From the NCBI GenBank assembly GCA_001792895.1, contig MARA01000071.1:1-64000 (forward strand): a stretch of 64,000 nt of DNA. The letters are read 5' to 3'. Positions 37,256-47,907 of this stretch are shown here, piece by piece. Under the pieces are notes generated by a model. That model was not told where the DNA came from, made no database searches, and saw nothing but the letters and a program-made list of their open reading frames with translations. The stretch comes from Lentinus brumalis (lineage: Eukaryota > Basidiomycota > Agaricomycetes > Polyporales > Polyporaceae). The translations under genes and the position numbers were made by a program. The first letter of the stretch is position 1. Every line of letters begins with the position of its first letter.

Positions 37256-38345
37256 CTTCGTGAAAACAAGAAATCACGTCGCAAGTTCGTGCGGAATTCG
37301 TGAACCGAAAAGTTCGTGAAAGTCTTCGTGACTGCTACGACGGCGATATACACGTAGTTACTTCGTGCAACCTACGAAGATACTCCCCTCGCGTGGGAAT
37401 CGTTCAATGAGCCCTCCGAGTGAAGTCTCACGGGACCTGCCCTAAAGCTGCCCCCAGCAACTGCTGTCGCGAGTCTCATCTCTGTCAGCGTCTCTCGTCG
37501 ACGTGTCTCTCGGTGTCGACGTGACTGGACCTCGTCTCTCGCTCTCCCTGTCCTGGTACTCGGTCTCTTCTGGACTGCGTGACTCCGACTCTCTGAGTGC
37601 TCCGCTTGGTTGGTCTGCCGATGCTGGTGCTTGCTTCTGCCTGCTGTGACGACTCCCGAGGACCTGCACACCCTTCCATTGTCTGCGCTGCTCGCGGCTG
37701 GATTCTCTGCATCTGGGACCCTCTGGGATGTCGTCAAGGCAGCGTTGGGGAGCCGAGTTCTAGGCAGCAGCCATGGGTGCGTCGTACTTATGTCCGCCTC
37801 ATTGTTCCGGCTCGAGGTCATGCCCATCTGGTACGTAGTCTTCCTCGGCGTACCACACCTTTTCATGATCCTGACGTCAAGCTTCTTCCAGATCCATTGA
37901 GCTGCAGTACATATCGCCCTCGATGATGCTACTGTTGGGCAGGGCAGACGTATATCTAGTCCCTTGGTGGTCGCCATTGGGCTGCACCCGGAGTTGTAGT
38001 GCAGGTGTTTATGTGTATTACATATACTGGTGTACGCGTAGTAGTATTCCAATCTATTCTATATCAACCACAGAACCATACCGTGTGCGCAGCAAACAGA
38101 CCGCTGCTTTACCGCAACCACCTGCTTCGCAAATTTCACGGCATTACATCGTGATTGCTACGACCTAGTCGTGAACACTGTCTTCGTGACCGTGGACAAA
38201 AATGCCATGAAATTCACGAATTCCATCACGAACATAGCATTACGGGCGCTCCATGAGAACTTCGTGCTATACATGAGGTATGCTTGTTAAGTTTACGAAG
38301 ATGAAGTACTGAACAAGTTCGTAGTAATTACGAAGTTTCAGGCGC
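37256..38345. repeat. Region flanked by clusters of TTCGTGA/TCACGAA motifs
   Basis: Six TTCGTG motifs lie at 37,256-37,366 and a second cluster in both orientations at 38,150-38,345 (TTCGTGACC, TTCACGAATT, TCACGAACAT, AACTTCGTGC, TTACGAAG). The shared phrase GCTACGAC follows CGTGA(C/T)T in both clusters. Subterminal motif clusters around a core of 0.8 kb resemble the ends of a non-autonomous DNA transposon. The core has a 226-codon minus-strand frame without a recognisable domain. The right edge is next to the relic exon at 38,356, so insertion or deletion here may have removed the rest of that gene. Confidence 0.45.
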
Positions 38346-38355
38346 ATAGTGGGAG

Positions 38356-38406
38356 CCCGAGAGGCGGTCAACGCGCGAGAGGGTGAAACGAGTACGGACT
38401 TCGTAG
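38356..38406 (+). pseudogene. Relic last exon of a DUF6697-like gene
   Basis: The 51 bases encode PERRSTRERVKRVRTS and a stop, matching the C-terminus of member 1 (PERRSTRKRVKRVRTS, 1454-1504) at nearly every base. Nothing upstream resembles the rest of the gene, so this is a truncated copy. The sequence after it also resembles the flank of member 1. Confidence 0.8.
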
Positions 38407-38701
38407 TATCAGTTTTGCCTCTTCTGTATTCCTGGGTGTACGATGCTCTACTTGTCGACCGCTCAGAGTCAACGTTCAAACATTCAAGGTTCGGGTCAAG
38501 TGCACGCCCGAGGTGCCCGACCGCCCGTCGGTCTAAGGCGAGAACGTGACGGTTCGCTACGTGCGCACTGCGTGCTACTTACATAGCTTCAGCCTTCTCT
38601 TCGCACCATCAGCTGTGCAGTACGACTGAGGGAGTTCCAAGCCGCAACGCCGTCCAACGTATACTGGACTTGTCGCTTTGCAACTTCCAGAAGAGATCGG
38701 T

Positions 38702-40675
38702 ATGTTCAAACGAGAAGCGGATGATGTGGACGAAAAGCCGCCCGTGGCATCTGAGCAAGACAGCGTGCGTACCATGTCGCCCTTCTCTGCCGTATCTCAG
38801 GGTATATACTATATGTTCATGTTGTCTACTCACACCTGCAGAAAAGCAATGCCTACCGCAGGAGCACAGCCGAGGTGCCATCCCGGAAACGCCGGCGGAC
38901 ACACACGCTGGACGTCCTCAAGTCAGAAGATCGGAAACCGGTAGGTCATAATTTCTGGAACACCCTGATGCACCGGGCTAACGACTGGTGTTATATATAG
39001 AAGCAAGAAGGAAGATCTATATATCCATATGATAGTCTGGAAAGACTCCAAGTGGTAGAGGAGGTGGAAAGCGATGTCAAGCCCGAGACTCGCCGTATCA
39101 AAGCTCGTCAACTTTGAACCATTCAAGAGCATGCATACTGATGTTGTTCTGGATGTAGTGTGAAGCAAAAATGCGCACAGACGGGTCACCCACCCCAGAC
39201 ACAAATCAGAATCGTGGACAAGTACCACTACCAACACGGCCAGAGGTCGTAGTGCCCTCGTTGCGGGATGTTCGTCGTCGCTGGCAGGTCACAGTAGACA
39301 TCGCGACAGCACGAACTCGCCAAGCTCTGGTCTTCTCAGCCGAACTGCCTCACATAGACGACTCGGACGACATCGGACGGGACCACACCAACTCCGTCAA
39401 AGCGGAGCCTCCCGAGGACGAACAGGAATCGAGATCCCTTGAGTCAGTTGCTCCCCGCGCAGTCTCGATGATAGGGATCCTCAGAGACTGCGGACTGCCA
39501 TCGAAGAACTGCGAAACGTAAGTTAACAACCTAAGTAGTCGGGGTTTATACATGGCTTACCATTCGCGCATAGCCAGACGTCAAGGTCAAGAAGGAACTC
39601 TTGCTCAGCGACGAGTTCCTCCTGGACGCGCTCACATGGGAGGGCATCAACTACCGCTTCCCAATCCCCGTCTCGCCGGAGATCGCAAACCAGGGCTTCT
39701 CCCGCCCATACATCTCGCACCTCTACGGCGGCAGCCTCCGCGCGACGTTCCCGTCCCCCTCCCCAGACATGCTCGAGTGGCACGGGCTGGACGACTGGGC
39801 GTTCCTGAACCTCGACTACTGCCCGCACGCGCCGACACGCCCTGGATACTCGGGCCTGCACTTCTCGCCGCACCGTGCACGGGGCACGTGGGAGAAGCTG
39901 AGGGCCCCGCTTAGGACGTTCGTGAAGCTCGCGTCGTCGCAGTGGGTGTATATGGGGCAGTACCGGCTTGTCCCGGGGAAGTCGTTGACGACGAGGGCGT
40001 GGATGGAGCAGAAGCCCGAAGTACGTGCGCTGTACGCAGTCTGGCTCTGGCATGGTGTTTGTGCTGACCAGCCGGGCACAGGTCCGGAAAACGTGGGCGA
40101 CTGGGCTGCTTAACAAGCAATGGGGCAGCAACGTACTGCTTCGAGTGTGGTTCAGGAAGACGAAGGGAGTGGAGTATGAGCCGACGAAGGAAGACTTCGC
40201 TGACGCGACTGTCAACATCAAGGAAATCAGGAAGGCCATGACAGAGCAAGATATCGTCGACGCATACACTTGTGGAGAGGAGGTACTGTGGACACTCGAC
40301 TCCCTGCCCGTCGAGTGAACGCAGAGCTGACGTTGATTGTGTTTTTAGGAAATCGGGACCTATACCATGACGTGTGTGGGGTACGATGCGCCCTTCGTGC
40401 GTGTACTCGAGGCAAATGCGCACCGCTTCGTACCTTCCACACAGAAGAACGGCAGCAAGGACGAGAAGAGCGACACAAACGACAGCAAGGGCAAGATGAA
40501 GAGCGAAACGAAGAGCAGGAAGGGCAAGAAAACCAAGAGCTCATGCAGGACTCAGCAACACGAGGAGAGGGAGGAAGTTGGTGCGCTGGAGGATGAAGTT
40601 GAACAAGGCGACCCGCAAGATGCGACGAAGCGACGGTCCATGAGGGCACGGGTGAAGCGTGTGCGTACATCGTAG
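38702..40675 (+). CDS. DUF6697-like protein, member 3
   Basis: Well-supported exons: 39574-40020, 40082-40282 and 40349-40675, all phase 0 and collinear with members 1 and 2 (LLLSDEFLLDALTWEGI, SHLYGG, WHGLDDWAFLNLDY, CPHAPTRPG, WVYMGQYRLVPGKSL, VRKTWATG, YTMTCVGYD, basic end RARVKRVRTS). Upstream, an exon around 39,170-39,517 encodes EVVVPSLRDVRRRW and ends at the conserved AIEELRN junction, but the two parts are one frame apart; one more C in the CCCC at 39453-39456 would join them. Earlier exons (from ATG 38702) are tentative because phases do not close cleanly near 38,940-39,060. A Lys/Glu/Ser-rich insert (about 40,440-40,560) is specific to this member. Function unknown. Confidence 0.68.
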
Positions 40676-40835
40676 CGTTGTGGATGTGAACGCTCGTACA
40701 CGGAGACCGTCCATATGACATTGATTTGCGACGGGAAATGAATGTGATTGCAGGTGCAACATCGGATACAGTGTCTGGAGCCAGAACCACACTTCGCACA
40801 GACATCGAACGAGACAAGTAGTCCAGAGTATATGA

Positions 40836-42212
40836 TCATGGCTTCCACGAACCCTTCTCCCCTTCTCTCTCACCAACCGGGGTCACCCAGTTCGACCACA
40901 ACCTGAGCTGCTCCCCAGGAGGTGTCCCCGCGAAGACGGGGGAACGTTTCGAGCTCCGGCGGCCGTCGCGGCGTGGAGATACGCCAGCAGCAGCCGTCAT
41001 ACGTTCAGGACGACCAAGCGCTGTCGCGTCGCGCTGGACCTTTGGGTACGATTGTTGCCGCGCGGGCTTCTTCATCTCCACATCCACAGGAAGGCGACCG
41101 ATGGCACGTCGTGGAGGAGCCGCGGGGACAGCACGAGAGGCGCGAGGGATAGCCGAGATCGGGGTGGACGTTTGGACCGTCAACCCGAAGTCTTCGTTGC
41201 GATCCTGAGGGAGGGTAGAGAGGCGAACGGCCTTTGGTGTCTTTGGGAGTGCGGATGGAGAGGAATGAACTGGAGAGCCGCGGAGGCCGCGGCGCTGAGC
41301 AGCTCTAGCCCGTGCCTCATCGCTCGGGGACGCGGCGGAGAAACAGCTATACTGTCCGTGGATGACGGTGCCGAGCCCATCGAATGGAGTTTCATCGTCC
41401 TGGAGCATGTTGAAGAAGCCGAGACCGCCAATACGAGGAGCTGGTGGGCAGACAGGACTGAAGTCGGTGTCGCAAGATGTGTTCACAAGATCTATGGGCT
41501 GACGGTCTTGACGAGGGCTTGTCGGGGAAGAAGGGGAGGCCTTAGACAAACCAGCGGAGGTGTCCATAGTCATGCTCGAGTTGTCCGCATCCGAAGGGTG
41601 GTCGTCCGCGAGAAGTGATGACGACCCATCCGTCGAGGAAGCGAGCGGAGAGAAAAGGAGGGTGGTAGTGCTTTCTGCGTCGCGGTTGCCTCCGTAGTAC
41701 AGAGCCCGCTTCACTTGAGCAAGGGGTCCCACGGAGCTCGAGACATCGGACTCCTCAGATCGACTAGTGTCGAATAGAGCAACGGCCGTCGTGCGAGACA
41801 GCTGCGTATGCGGGGTCTTTCGGGTGAGTCGCGGGGGCAGCAAGGACAACGGCTTCTTGTCAGACCCTCCAGAAGAAAGCTCCTCGATAACGACGGTCTT
41901 CAGGCGCTCCATCAGATCGTTCAGGATGGGAAGGGGGGGCGAGTGCGTCTTCGCCTGGCGGTGACGGCGTCCAAACCGAGGGCCTGATTCGGGCATGACC
42001 TTGACAAGCAAGTAGTCTTCCAGAGCTCCGGTAGTAGGGTCAAAGAGCTTGAGAGTTGCCGTGCCAGGAGAGATGCACGCGAATACCAGCCGAGACAGTG
42101 TCCAGACGAGGTCCTCCGGGAGGTGAGCCGACGACATGCTCGCAGGAGAGTCGGGGCTGGAAGTGGACTGGAAGATGCGTGGCAGAAGACAGAAGGAGAA
42201 TGGGATGAACAT
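40836..42212 (-). CDS. Ser/Pro-rich unknown protein, single exon
   Basis: An uninterrupted 458-codon frame; a later ATG at 42137 (MSSAHLPEDLVWTLSRLVFA) may be the true start because the conserved-looking part begins there. The first 100 residues look folded (LVFACISPGTATLKLFDPTTGALEDYLLVKV). The remainder is disordered, with Ser, Pro and Arg runs, a short hydrophobic patch (PRIGGLGFFNML) and clusters of SPR/TPK sites that could be kinase targets. It ends GEQLRLWSNWVTPVGE. It is convergent with the DUF member 3 gene, 160 bp apart. Length and lack of stops in a GC-rich frame plus a sensible composition make it a real gene; role unknown. Confidence 0.72.
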   Translation of the reverse strand: MFIPFSFCLLPRIFQSTSSPDSPASMSSAHLPEDLVWTLSRLVFACISPGTATLKLFDPTTGALEDYLLVKVMPESGPRFGRRHRQAKTHSPPLPILNDLMERLKTVVIEELSSGGSDKKPLSLLPPRLTRKTPHTQLSRTTAVALFDTSRSEESDVSSSVGPLAQVKRALYYGGNRDAESTTTLLFSPLASSTDGSSSLLADDHPSDADNSSMTMDTSAGLSKASPSSPTSPRQDRQPIDLVNTSCDTDFSPVCPPAPRIGGLGFFNMLQDDETPFDGLGTVIHGQYSCFSAASPSDEARARAAQRRGLRGSPVHSSPSALPKTPKAVRLSTLPQDRNEDFGLTVQTSTPISAIPRASRAVPAAPPRRAIGRLPVDVEMKKPARQQSYPKVQRDATALGRPERMTAAAGVSPRRDGRRSSKRSPVFAGTPPGEQLRLWSNWVTPVGEREGEKGSWKP

Positions 42213-42779
42213 TCCCTCTCTCCGTCTCTTGAGGCCGTGACGTTTGACGAGGCTGACTCGGCTCAGCGTGTCCAGAAAGTGTCAGCCACGCACCCATATC
42301 GATTTCGACCTCTCGCCCCTCCCGATAACCCTACTCCTCCTCCTGCTCGTACCACCGCTTTTTGAATGTCCATGAAACGGTAACAGAGCAAACCCATCCG
42401 CACACCCACGCAAGCAACAACGGCGAATGGTCATTGACGAGATTGGAGACTTGAGTACTTGAGTCCAGTTCAAGATTTACATGGTCGATCATTAGGCTGT
42501 CAAGCGAGTTCGGTATCCGAGCGGAAATAATGGCCTAAACATCGGATGGAGTCCAAGTAGGTGACCGTCTGAGAATGAGTTGCCCCCCTCGCATCAGGTT
42601 CAGTGCCCTGGCGTTTACATTGCCATATTGGGCCGCACGCGCTTAGATTGCCAAACTGAGACGATGTTACGTAACTTCTTTCCCTGTCCTCATCCTTCAC
42701 CGCCATTCTTTAGCTACGCTCCGATAGCAGCGTCTCTATGCCAGTGCTGTAACGGCATGAGCCCCCAACACGCATTCGT
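42213..42779. other. Intergenic between two minus-strand genes
   Basis: Holds the 3' end region of the F-box-like gene and the promoter of the Ser/Pro-rich gene. A CTCCTCCTCCTGCTC stretch at about 42,332-42,346 is the only local repeat seen. Confidence 0.4.
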
Positions 42780-44373
42780 TTACCAGGAAGAGCTGTAAGA
42801 CATCATACGTGAGTAAAGTCCCGCATCAACGTTGTAGCTTGTACTTATGTACACGTACCCGATGAAGGCGAAGCCACCTCCTGAATCCGGATCCAAGTCG
42901 CCGGTGAGGTCACGCAACTCCTTACGCTCGATCTCAGCATTTTCCTCAATTGAGGTTACCACGAGCGTAGTCAAGTCTGGGCAGTTCTGCCTGAAAGCAT
43001 CCAGACTTTCCGCCGATGGACCATCCTGAGCATCCTCGTCCGCCTCGCACGAGAGGACGAACTTGCGCAGGCGCGGCCACGCGCGGGCTGCCTTTGCGAT
43101 GTCGTCGTCCGTCAATGACACTGGTGTTTTCTCTGGCTCTTGAGAGGAATCGCTCAGTCCGGGGACGAATTCGAGAAAGCACTGCTGCAGATTTGGCAGT
43201 GCATGCAATTTGTCCCCGATGTCCGCGAAGCGTACGCGTTGTTGTCCGTACAGCGTCATGCCGAGTGTGACGATAGAGTCGGAGAAGTGCTTCGTCAGTG
43301 AGTCCAGGGCCTTCTTCCAGCCCTTCGTGTTCAGGGGCCCGATAAGGAGGAGCGACTGCAACGGGGACGGGCTCGCGTACTCGAGTACTGTCTGCGCGTA
43401 GGCCGGGTGGCCGCGAATCTTGAGATCAGTGAGGGTTCGCAGCGGAGGCGGCGCCGGAGTATTCGCCTTGTTCTTCCGAATAGGCGTCTGAAGGTCATCA
43501 TCACTCATATGCAGGCTCAACGACGAGAGCTGCTTGATTTCGGAGCATATCTGGAGCAGCGCGTGCAGGGACATCCCGCCCATTTCGACGTGCAGGTGCT
43601 TCAGCGCGCTGAAGAAGCGGATAGGCTTCATGTCGTCGACATCCGCCTCTGGGTATGTGGACCCGTCGAAATTGATGGACAGTGCAGCGAGGTCTGGAGA
43701 CTGCAGGTGAAGGAGCTGCAAGAACGGCCCCATGGTCTCATCGGGCTCGTGGATCACGAAGTCGCGGCACATTTTGCAGGGGTAAGACTCCCCCGGTTCC
43801 CTGTCGCGCACCGGCAAGGTGAACTTGACGTCGCGGAGGCCCGTGGAGAGGAGGAAGAGAGGCTCGTACGTCCGCATGTGTGTCAGCGATACGAGACCGA
43901 CCCGCGAGAGGTGAGGGAAGATAGGCTGGCCCCGAGCGCGGACGACGAGAGCGTAGAAGCCCGCTCCTATGGGCCCATCGTCATCGTCTTCTTTCAGCAC
44001 CTCCATGCGCTTGACAAATGGGCCGTAGATCTCCAAACGTGCCCATTGCTCGTCGTCGATGGGGCCAATCCAGCGGTCCTGCACGAGGGGCCTCCGCCAC
44101 GATGAGTACCATTGCACTGGTCATGCCGCGTACCATGCTCACGTTCTTGTAAGATTTCCAGAGAACGTGCAATATAGGACTCCAGTCGTATAGGTCTTCC
44201 CAAAGGACCTTGGCGGCGGGTTGAAAGAACGCATGGGCGACGCGAGCACACTTCGCCAGCATGTCGCTGTCTCCACGGTTCGTGGCGGGATCACAATGCT
44301 TGAAGACTTGCTCGAGAAGGTCTTGGTTGGTCGCGACGCGAGCTCCTGGAGAGGTGACGAGTCCAGCTTCCAT
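42780..44373 (-). CDS. F-box-like protein with leucine-rich region
   Basis: Two exons, 44143-44373 and 42780-44078, with a 64-nt intron (donor GTGAGC, acceptor GTGCAG), about 509 residues. The N-terminal NQDLLEQVFKHCDP, then LAKCARVAHAFFQPAAKVLWEDL, is the usual agaricomycete F-box pattern. The rest has regularly spaced LxxLxL segments (LAALSINFDG, FFSALKHLHVEMGG, IKQLSSLSLHMSD, LRTLTDLKIRG, LQSLLLIGPL, DLTTLVVTSI), consistent with a leucine-rich-repeat solenoid. Such proteins recruit substrates to SCF ubiquitin ligases; the substrate is unknown. The C-terminal end may use one more intron (donor GTGTAC near 42,860), which would change the last 20 or so residues. The family is greatly expanded in these fungi. 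Confidence 0.82.
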
Positions 44374-45524
44374 GATTTCTCTCCAAGACAAGGTGGTCGT
44401 GGGAGTACGGAAGGAAGGCAGGCTCAGGGGGCAACACAGAAGGCCGCGTCGTGCCACGCATCCACGTGATTCCGTTTCTCGCGGGAAGCCTGTCATAGAC
44501 TCATATGCACTCTGAGCATCCCTCCGTACTCCCATACTGCCCGCCAACTGCGCCGACTGCCCAGCAAGATCTTGGGCATTCCATCTCTCCGGCGCTTTAT
44601 TTTGCGACCGGTCAGGAACTTCTCGAGCAGCTATCTGCGCACTGTAATTCCGATACTTAGCTCTTCACGCTCGGGTCTGGAGCAACCTCAGGCTGTCCGA
44701 CTGATTTTCCTTTGTGATACGTGGGAAGTCTCACAACAAGGGCATGACAAGCTCGCTGACTGGTGCGCTTGCCCCTCTTGAGGAAGAACGATGGAATGGG
44801 CTCGAGTCTGACGGCGCATTCGTCAAGTACACACGAATTCTCCGAAATCGTGGGGCTGCGCGATGCAGACATTCGGGTGTATGAGACCTAGTAGGTACTA
44901 GTCAGTAGTAGACCCCTTTGAAGAATATCGCCTACGTTACGAAATTGTTAGTACGTCACTGCTACCGCCTCACCAACTTGTTGTTGGCCGGGAGGGCGAT
45001 GCCTAAGTTGCCCTTGATACTCCGACTCGAGCAAAAGGGGAAGTCGAGACGCTGGCGCAGCGCTTGAAGTTGAACTGCCACGTGTCGGGTCTCACTGCGA
45101 AGTCCACTTTCTTCCCGGGCCAGCCTTCTAATCCTATACTGAGCTCACAGTATGTTAAAGAATACGCTTGCCCTCGCGAGGTCAGTCCCAATGTCGAGGC
45201 CGTTGTCGCCCGACGACGCGTCATGTCGATGTGATCAAGAAGCGCCCGCAGCCACAACCGCGTCGAGCTTCCATATCGGGAGTGCGTGGGTATCCTGACA
45301 CCAACTAAATGGGCTTCCTTGGGGACAACATTGCATTTCAGCTCTCTCCGTCATGTTCTGACTGCCTGTTGATCACGACCTCCACGACTACTCGACCGAC
45401 TGCGCTCAGGAAGATCCAGCGGCGACGACGACGACGAAGACAACGAAGACGGTGACGGCCCGCTGAGCGCTGAACACCCCGATTTCAAGTCGATTTCCCG
45501 TAACGCGCCAGACGCTTCCAGGCG
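44374..45524. other. Intergenic, divergent promoters
   Basis: 1.15 kb between divergently transcribed genes. No gene supported; GGCGACGACGACGACGAAGA at about 45,420-45,439 is a small triplet repeat. Confidence 0.4.
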
Positions 45525-47907
45525 ATGTCAACGCATGATGATACCCTTGAAGGCAGGCCGCCTTCTTCTGACCGCTCGGATCCTATTCCTTTCCCATCGG
45601 AGGGTGGAGAACAGCAGCTGAAAGGTGAGTATATGCGTCAATCTCGTCTTCCCAGCCTTCATCTTCGCGATTCCCAGAGTCCGCGTCATCCTCGTCCAAC
45701 CTCACGAGCTCGGACAAGCTGTCTGCGCTTCCGACGCAGACGTCTCCGGTTCTGGAGCGGCTGAAAAGCCCAGGCCGCGCTGCGAGGCGCAACATGGAAT
45801 CCTCCACCTCGTTGACCTCCATCGACTCCGCCACGGGAAGTCTCAGAGCGCTGAATTCGCTTCCTGGGACGATACGCCAGAGCGAGTCTGAGTCGTCCAT
45901 CGCGAAGGACACGCCAAGGCAGAGGAACTCAAGCGAGCGCTCGCTTCCGGCGACGTTGCAGAACGTCAGGCAATGTGAGTGTCAGTTCTACGACATCTGC
46001 CTATGCCCCACGGTCCCATTAAATTGCCGTACCCGTCCCTGTGTCGAATGCTTCCGAAGAGTGCGACGGTATACGCATATATGCGTTACTGACATGATCC
46101 CGCAGCTATCGGAGGCCGTGTGGGCCATAGCGATTCCGTTGTCGCCTCGCCATCCCTCCGCTCGCGCGAAGGCTCTGCGCGAGGGCAAGCGTTCAGCCAG
46201 TCGCCTCCTCCATCGCGCCAAGGGCATAGCCAGAGCGCCAGCAACCGACCTCCGAGCCACAACCTCTCGCCGCTCTTGCAAGGACGCGATACATTTCAGA
46301 CGCCGCAATCTCGTTCTCCCGCTCAATCACGCGCCGCGTCCCCGCTGAGGATTCTGCAGGGCTGGAACCTGCACCGTAACCATACCCGCGACGAGCCCTT
46401 CATACCTGTCGATCCATTCAGCTCTCACATACGTTGGTTTGGGTTCCGGCGGGAGCACTCTCCCAACAGGCCATCTGCAGAGACGTCGGAGGGGCTTGGC
46501 GCGGTAGTTCGAAGCTTCTTCGTCCGCACCCATACCAAACGTGGCAATACGCAGCAGACTGATGATGAGGACTACAAGGCCGAGCAGCGTCGACGGAAAC
46601 TACCACCCTGGCGAGCGTTCGTGAACGATACCACCTTCCTCTTCACGTACACTCTGCCCCGCCAGTTGTACATGGGATTTCTACTGCGACTTCCTGCGCT
46701 GTATTGGCAGCGTGTGGCACGAGTCTTCGAGGATGCAGAAGTGAGCAAGCCTGAGATCCAGCGCCTCATCGACGCTTGTGGTGTCTTCGGCCATGACCCC
46801 TCCATAGACGCTGCTATCGCGACTGGATTCGCCACGCCTACAGGAGGGCAAGGACAGAAGTCCTTGTCTGCAGGTATACCGTATCCCGAGGAGTGGACCC
46901 CGCCCGTCGTCTCTCCGGCGCTGGCGCGGTTCAAGATCTCTTGGGAGAACTTCGTCGATACCCTCTTGAGGGAGTGGAAGACGTTCAACCTTGTCTCTGC
47001 TCTGCTGTGCACGTGAGCGAGGCTCGCTCGTACGAGAGTGGCAGCGAAGCTGACGTTGCTCTACAGAACTCTCCTGACGATCTTCCAGATACAAGACGCA
47101 GCTAATGACCCGCTGACGAGGTGGTCCGCGCTGTTCTCACTGGTCTTTGCAATCGTCAGCCTGTCTTATGGCTGCGTGTACATCGTGCACTTCGGGACAA
47201 TGCGTAGCATGGATCGAGCATCTCGGTGGGCTGAGGTACGCTTGCACTCGTTCGTTGCCACTACCTATGTCACTTACATCGGACCTTCACTGCAGGAAGC
47301 GCAGAAGACGCGGACGGCGCTCTTCTGGAACATATGGGTCCTCCTCGCCACCCCGGCAATCTGGCTTGCATGGTCCATGATCTCCTTCTGCGTCGCTATC
47401 CTCTCCTTCGTCTGGCGGACTGGCTCCCAGGCCGATCAAGACGGATCTGTACCGCTGACGGCCACACAGGCGCTCGGAGTGCGCGTCGCGATCTCTGTCG
47501 TCTTCGCGTTCGGGCTCTTCAACTTTTGGATGATCATCCGCACGTTCGGCTCGTACTCGCGCCTCAGCGTTCGGCGTGACCGCCGCAGCCGGTTTGGTCG
47601 AGCGGATGACGAGAGGGGGCGCGAGCGGGAGAGGGCGCGAGGGAAAAGGAGTGTCCCCGTCGGCTCAGAGGAGAAACCACACGGAAAACTCCCGTCGGAC
47701 TCTATGGTCGGCCTCGGGCTTACGGGACTGAGTGGAGAGGCTGCAAATGCAGCTGCGCTGCGCCAAGGCTCGCCGAGCCCTGCAGGGTTGATCCTCGAGA
47801 ATGTTGACCTTGAGAAGGGGGAGGGGGTGTTTTTGGCTGGGGACCGCGTCCAGGTGCTCAGTAGGGCTTCTCCCAGGGCCTCTCCCAAGGCCTCTCCCAA
47901 GCTATAG
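45525..47907 (+). CDS. Multi-pass membrane protein, unknown function, 694 residues
   Basis: Exons 45525-45624, 45678-45974, 46106-47012, 47067-47235 and 47296-47907; phases agree and introns are 53, 131, 54 and 60 nt. Residues 1-240 are a disordered Ser/Pro/Arg-rich tail. A conserved-looking part begins PPWRAFVNDTTFLFTYTLPRQLYMG, with candidate membrane spans at LPRQLYMGFLLRLPALYW, FNLVSALLCTTLLTIFQ, WSALFSLVFAIVSLSYGCVY, WVLLATPAIWLAWSMISFCVAIL and GVRVAISVVFAFGLFNFWMI. The C-terminal 130 residues are cytoplasmic-like with an RRDRRSRFGRADDERGRERERAR basic-acidic stretch and three repeats of ASPRASPKASPK. I recall similar hypothetical membrane proteins in Agaricomycetes; no transporter motif is visible. 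Confidence 0.82.

Noticed and set aside
37372..38052. 226-codon minus-strand frame inside the TTCGTGA block
   Set aside because: No recognisable transposase or recombinase motif and poor start context; kept only as part of the repeat feature.
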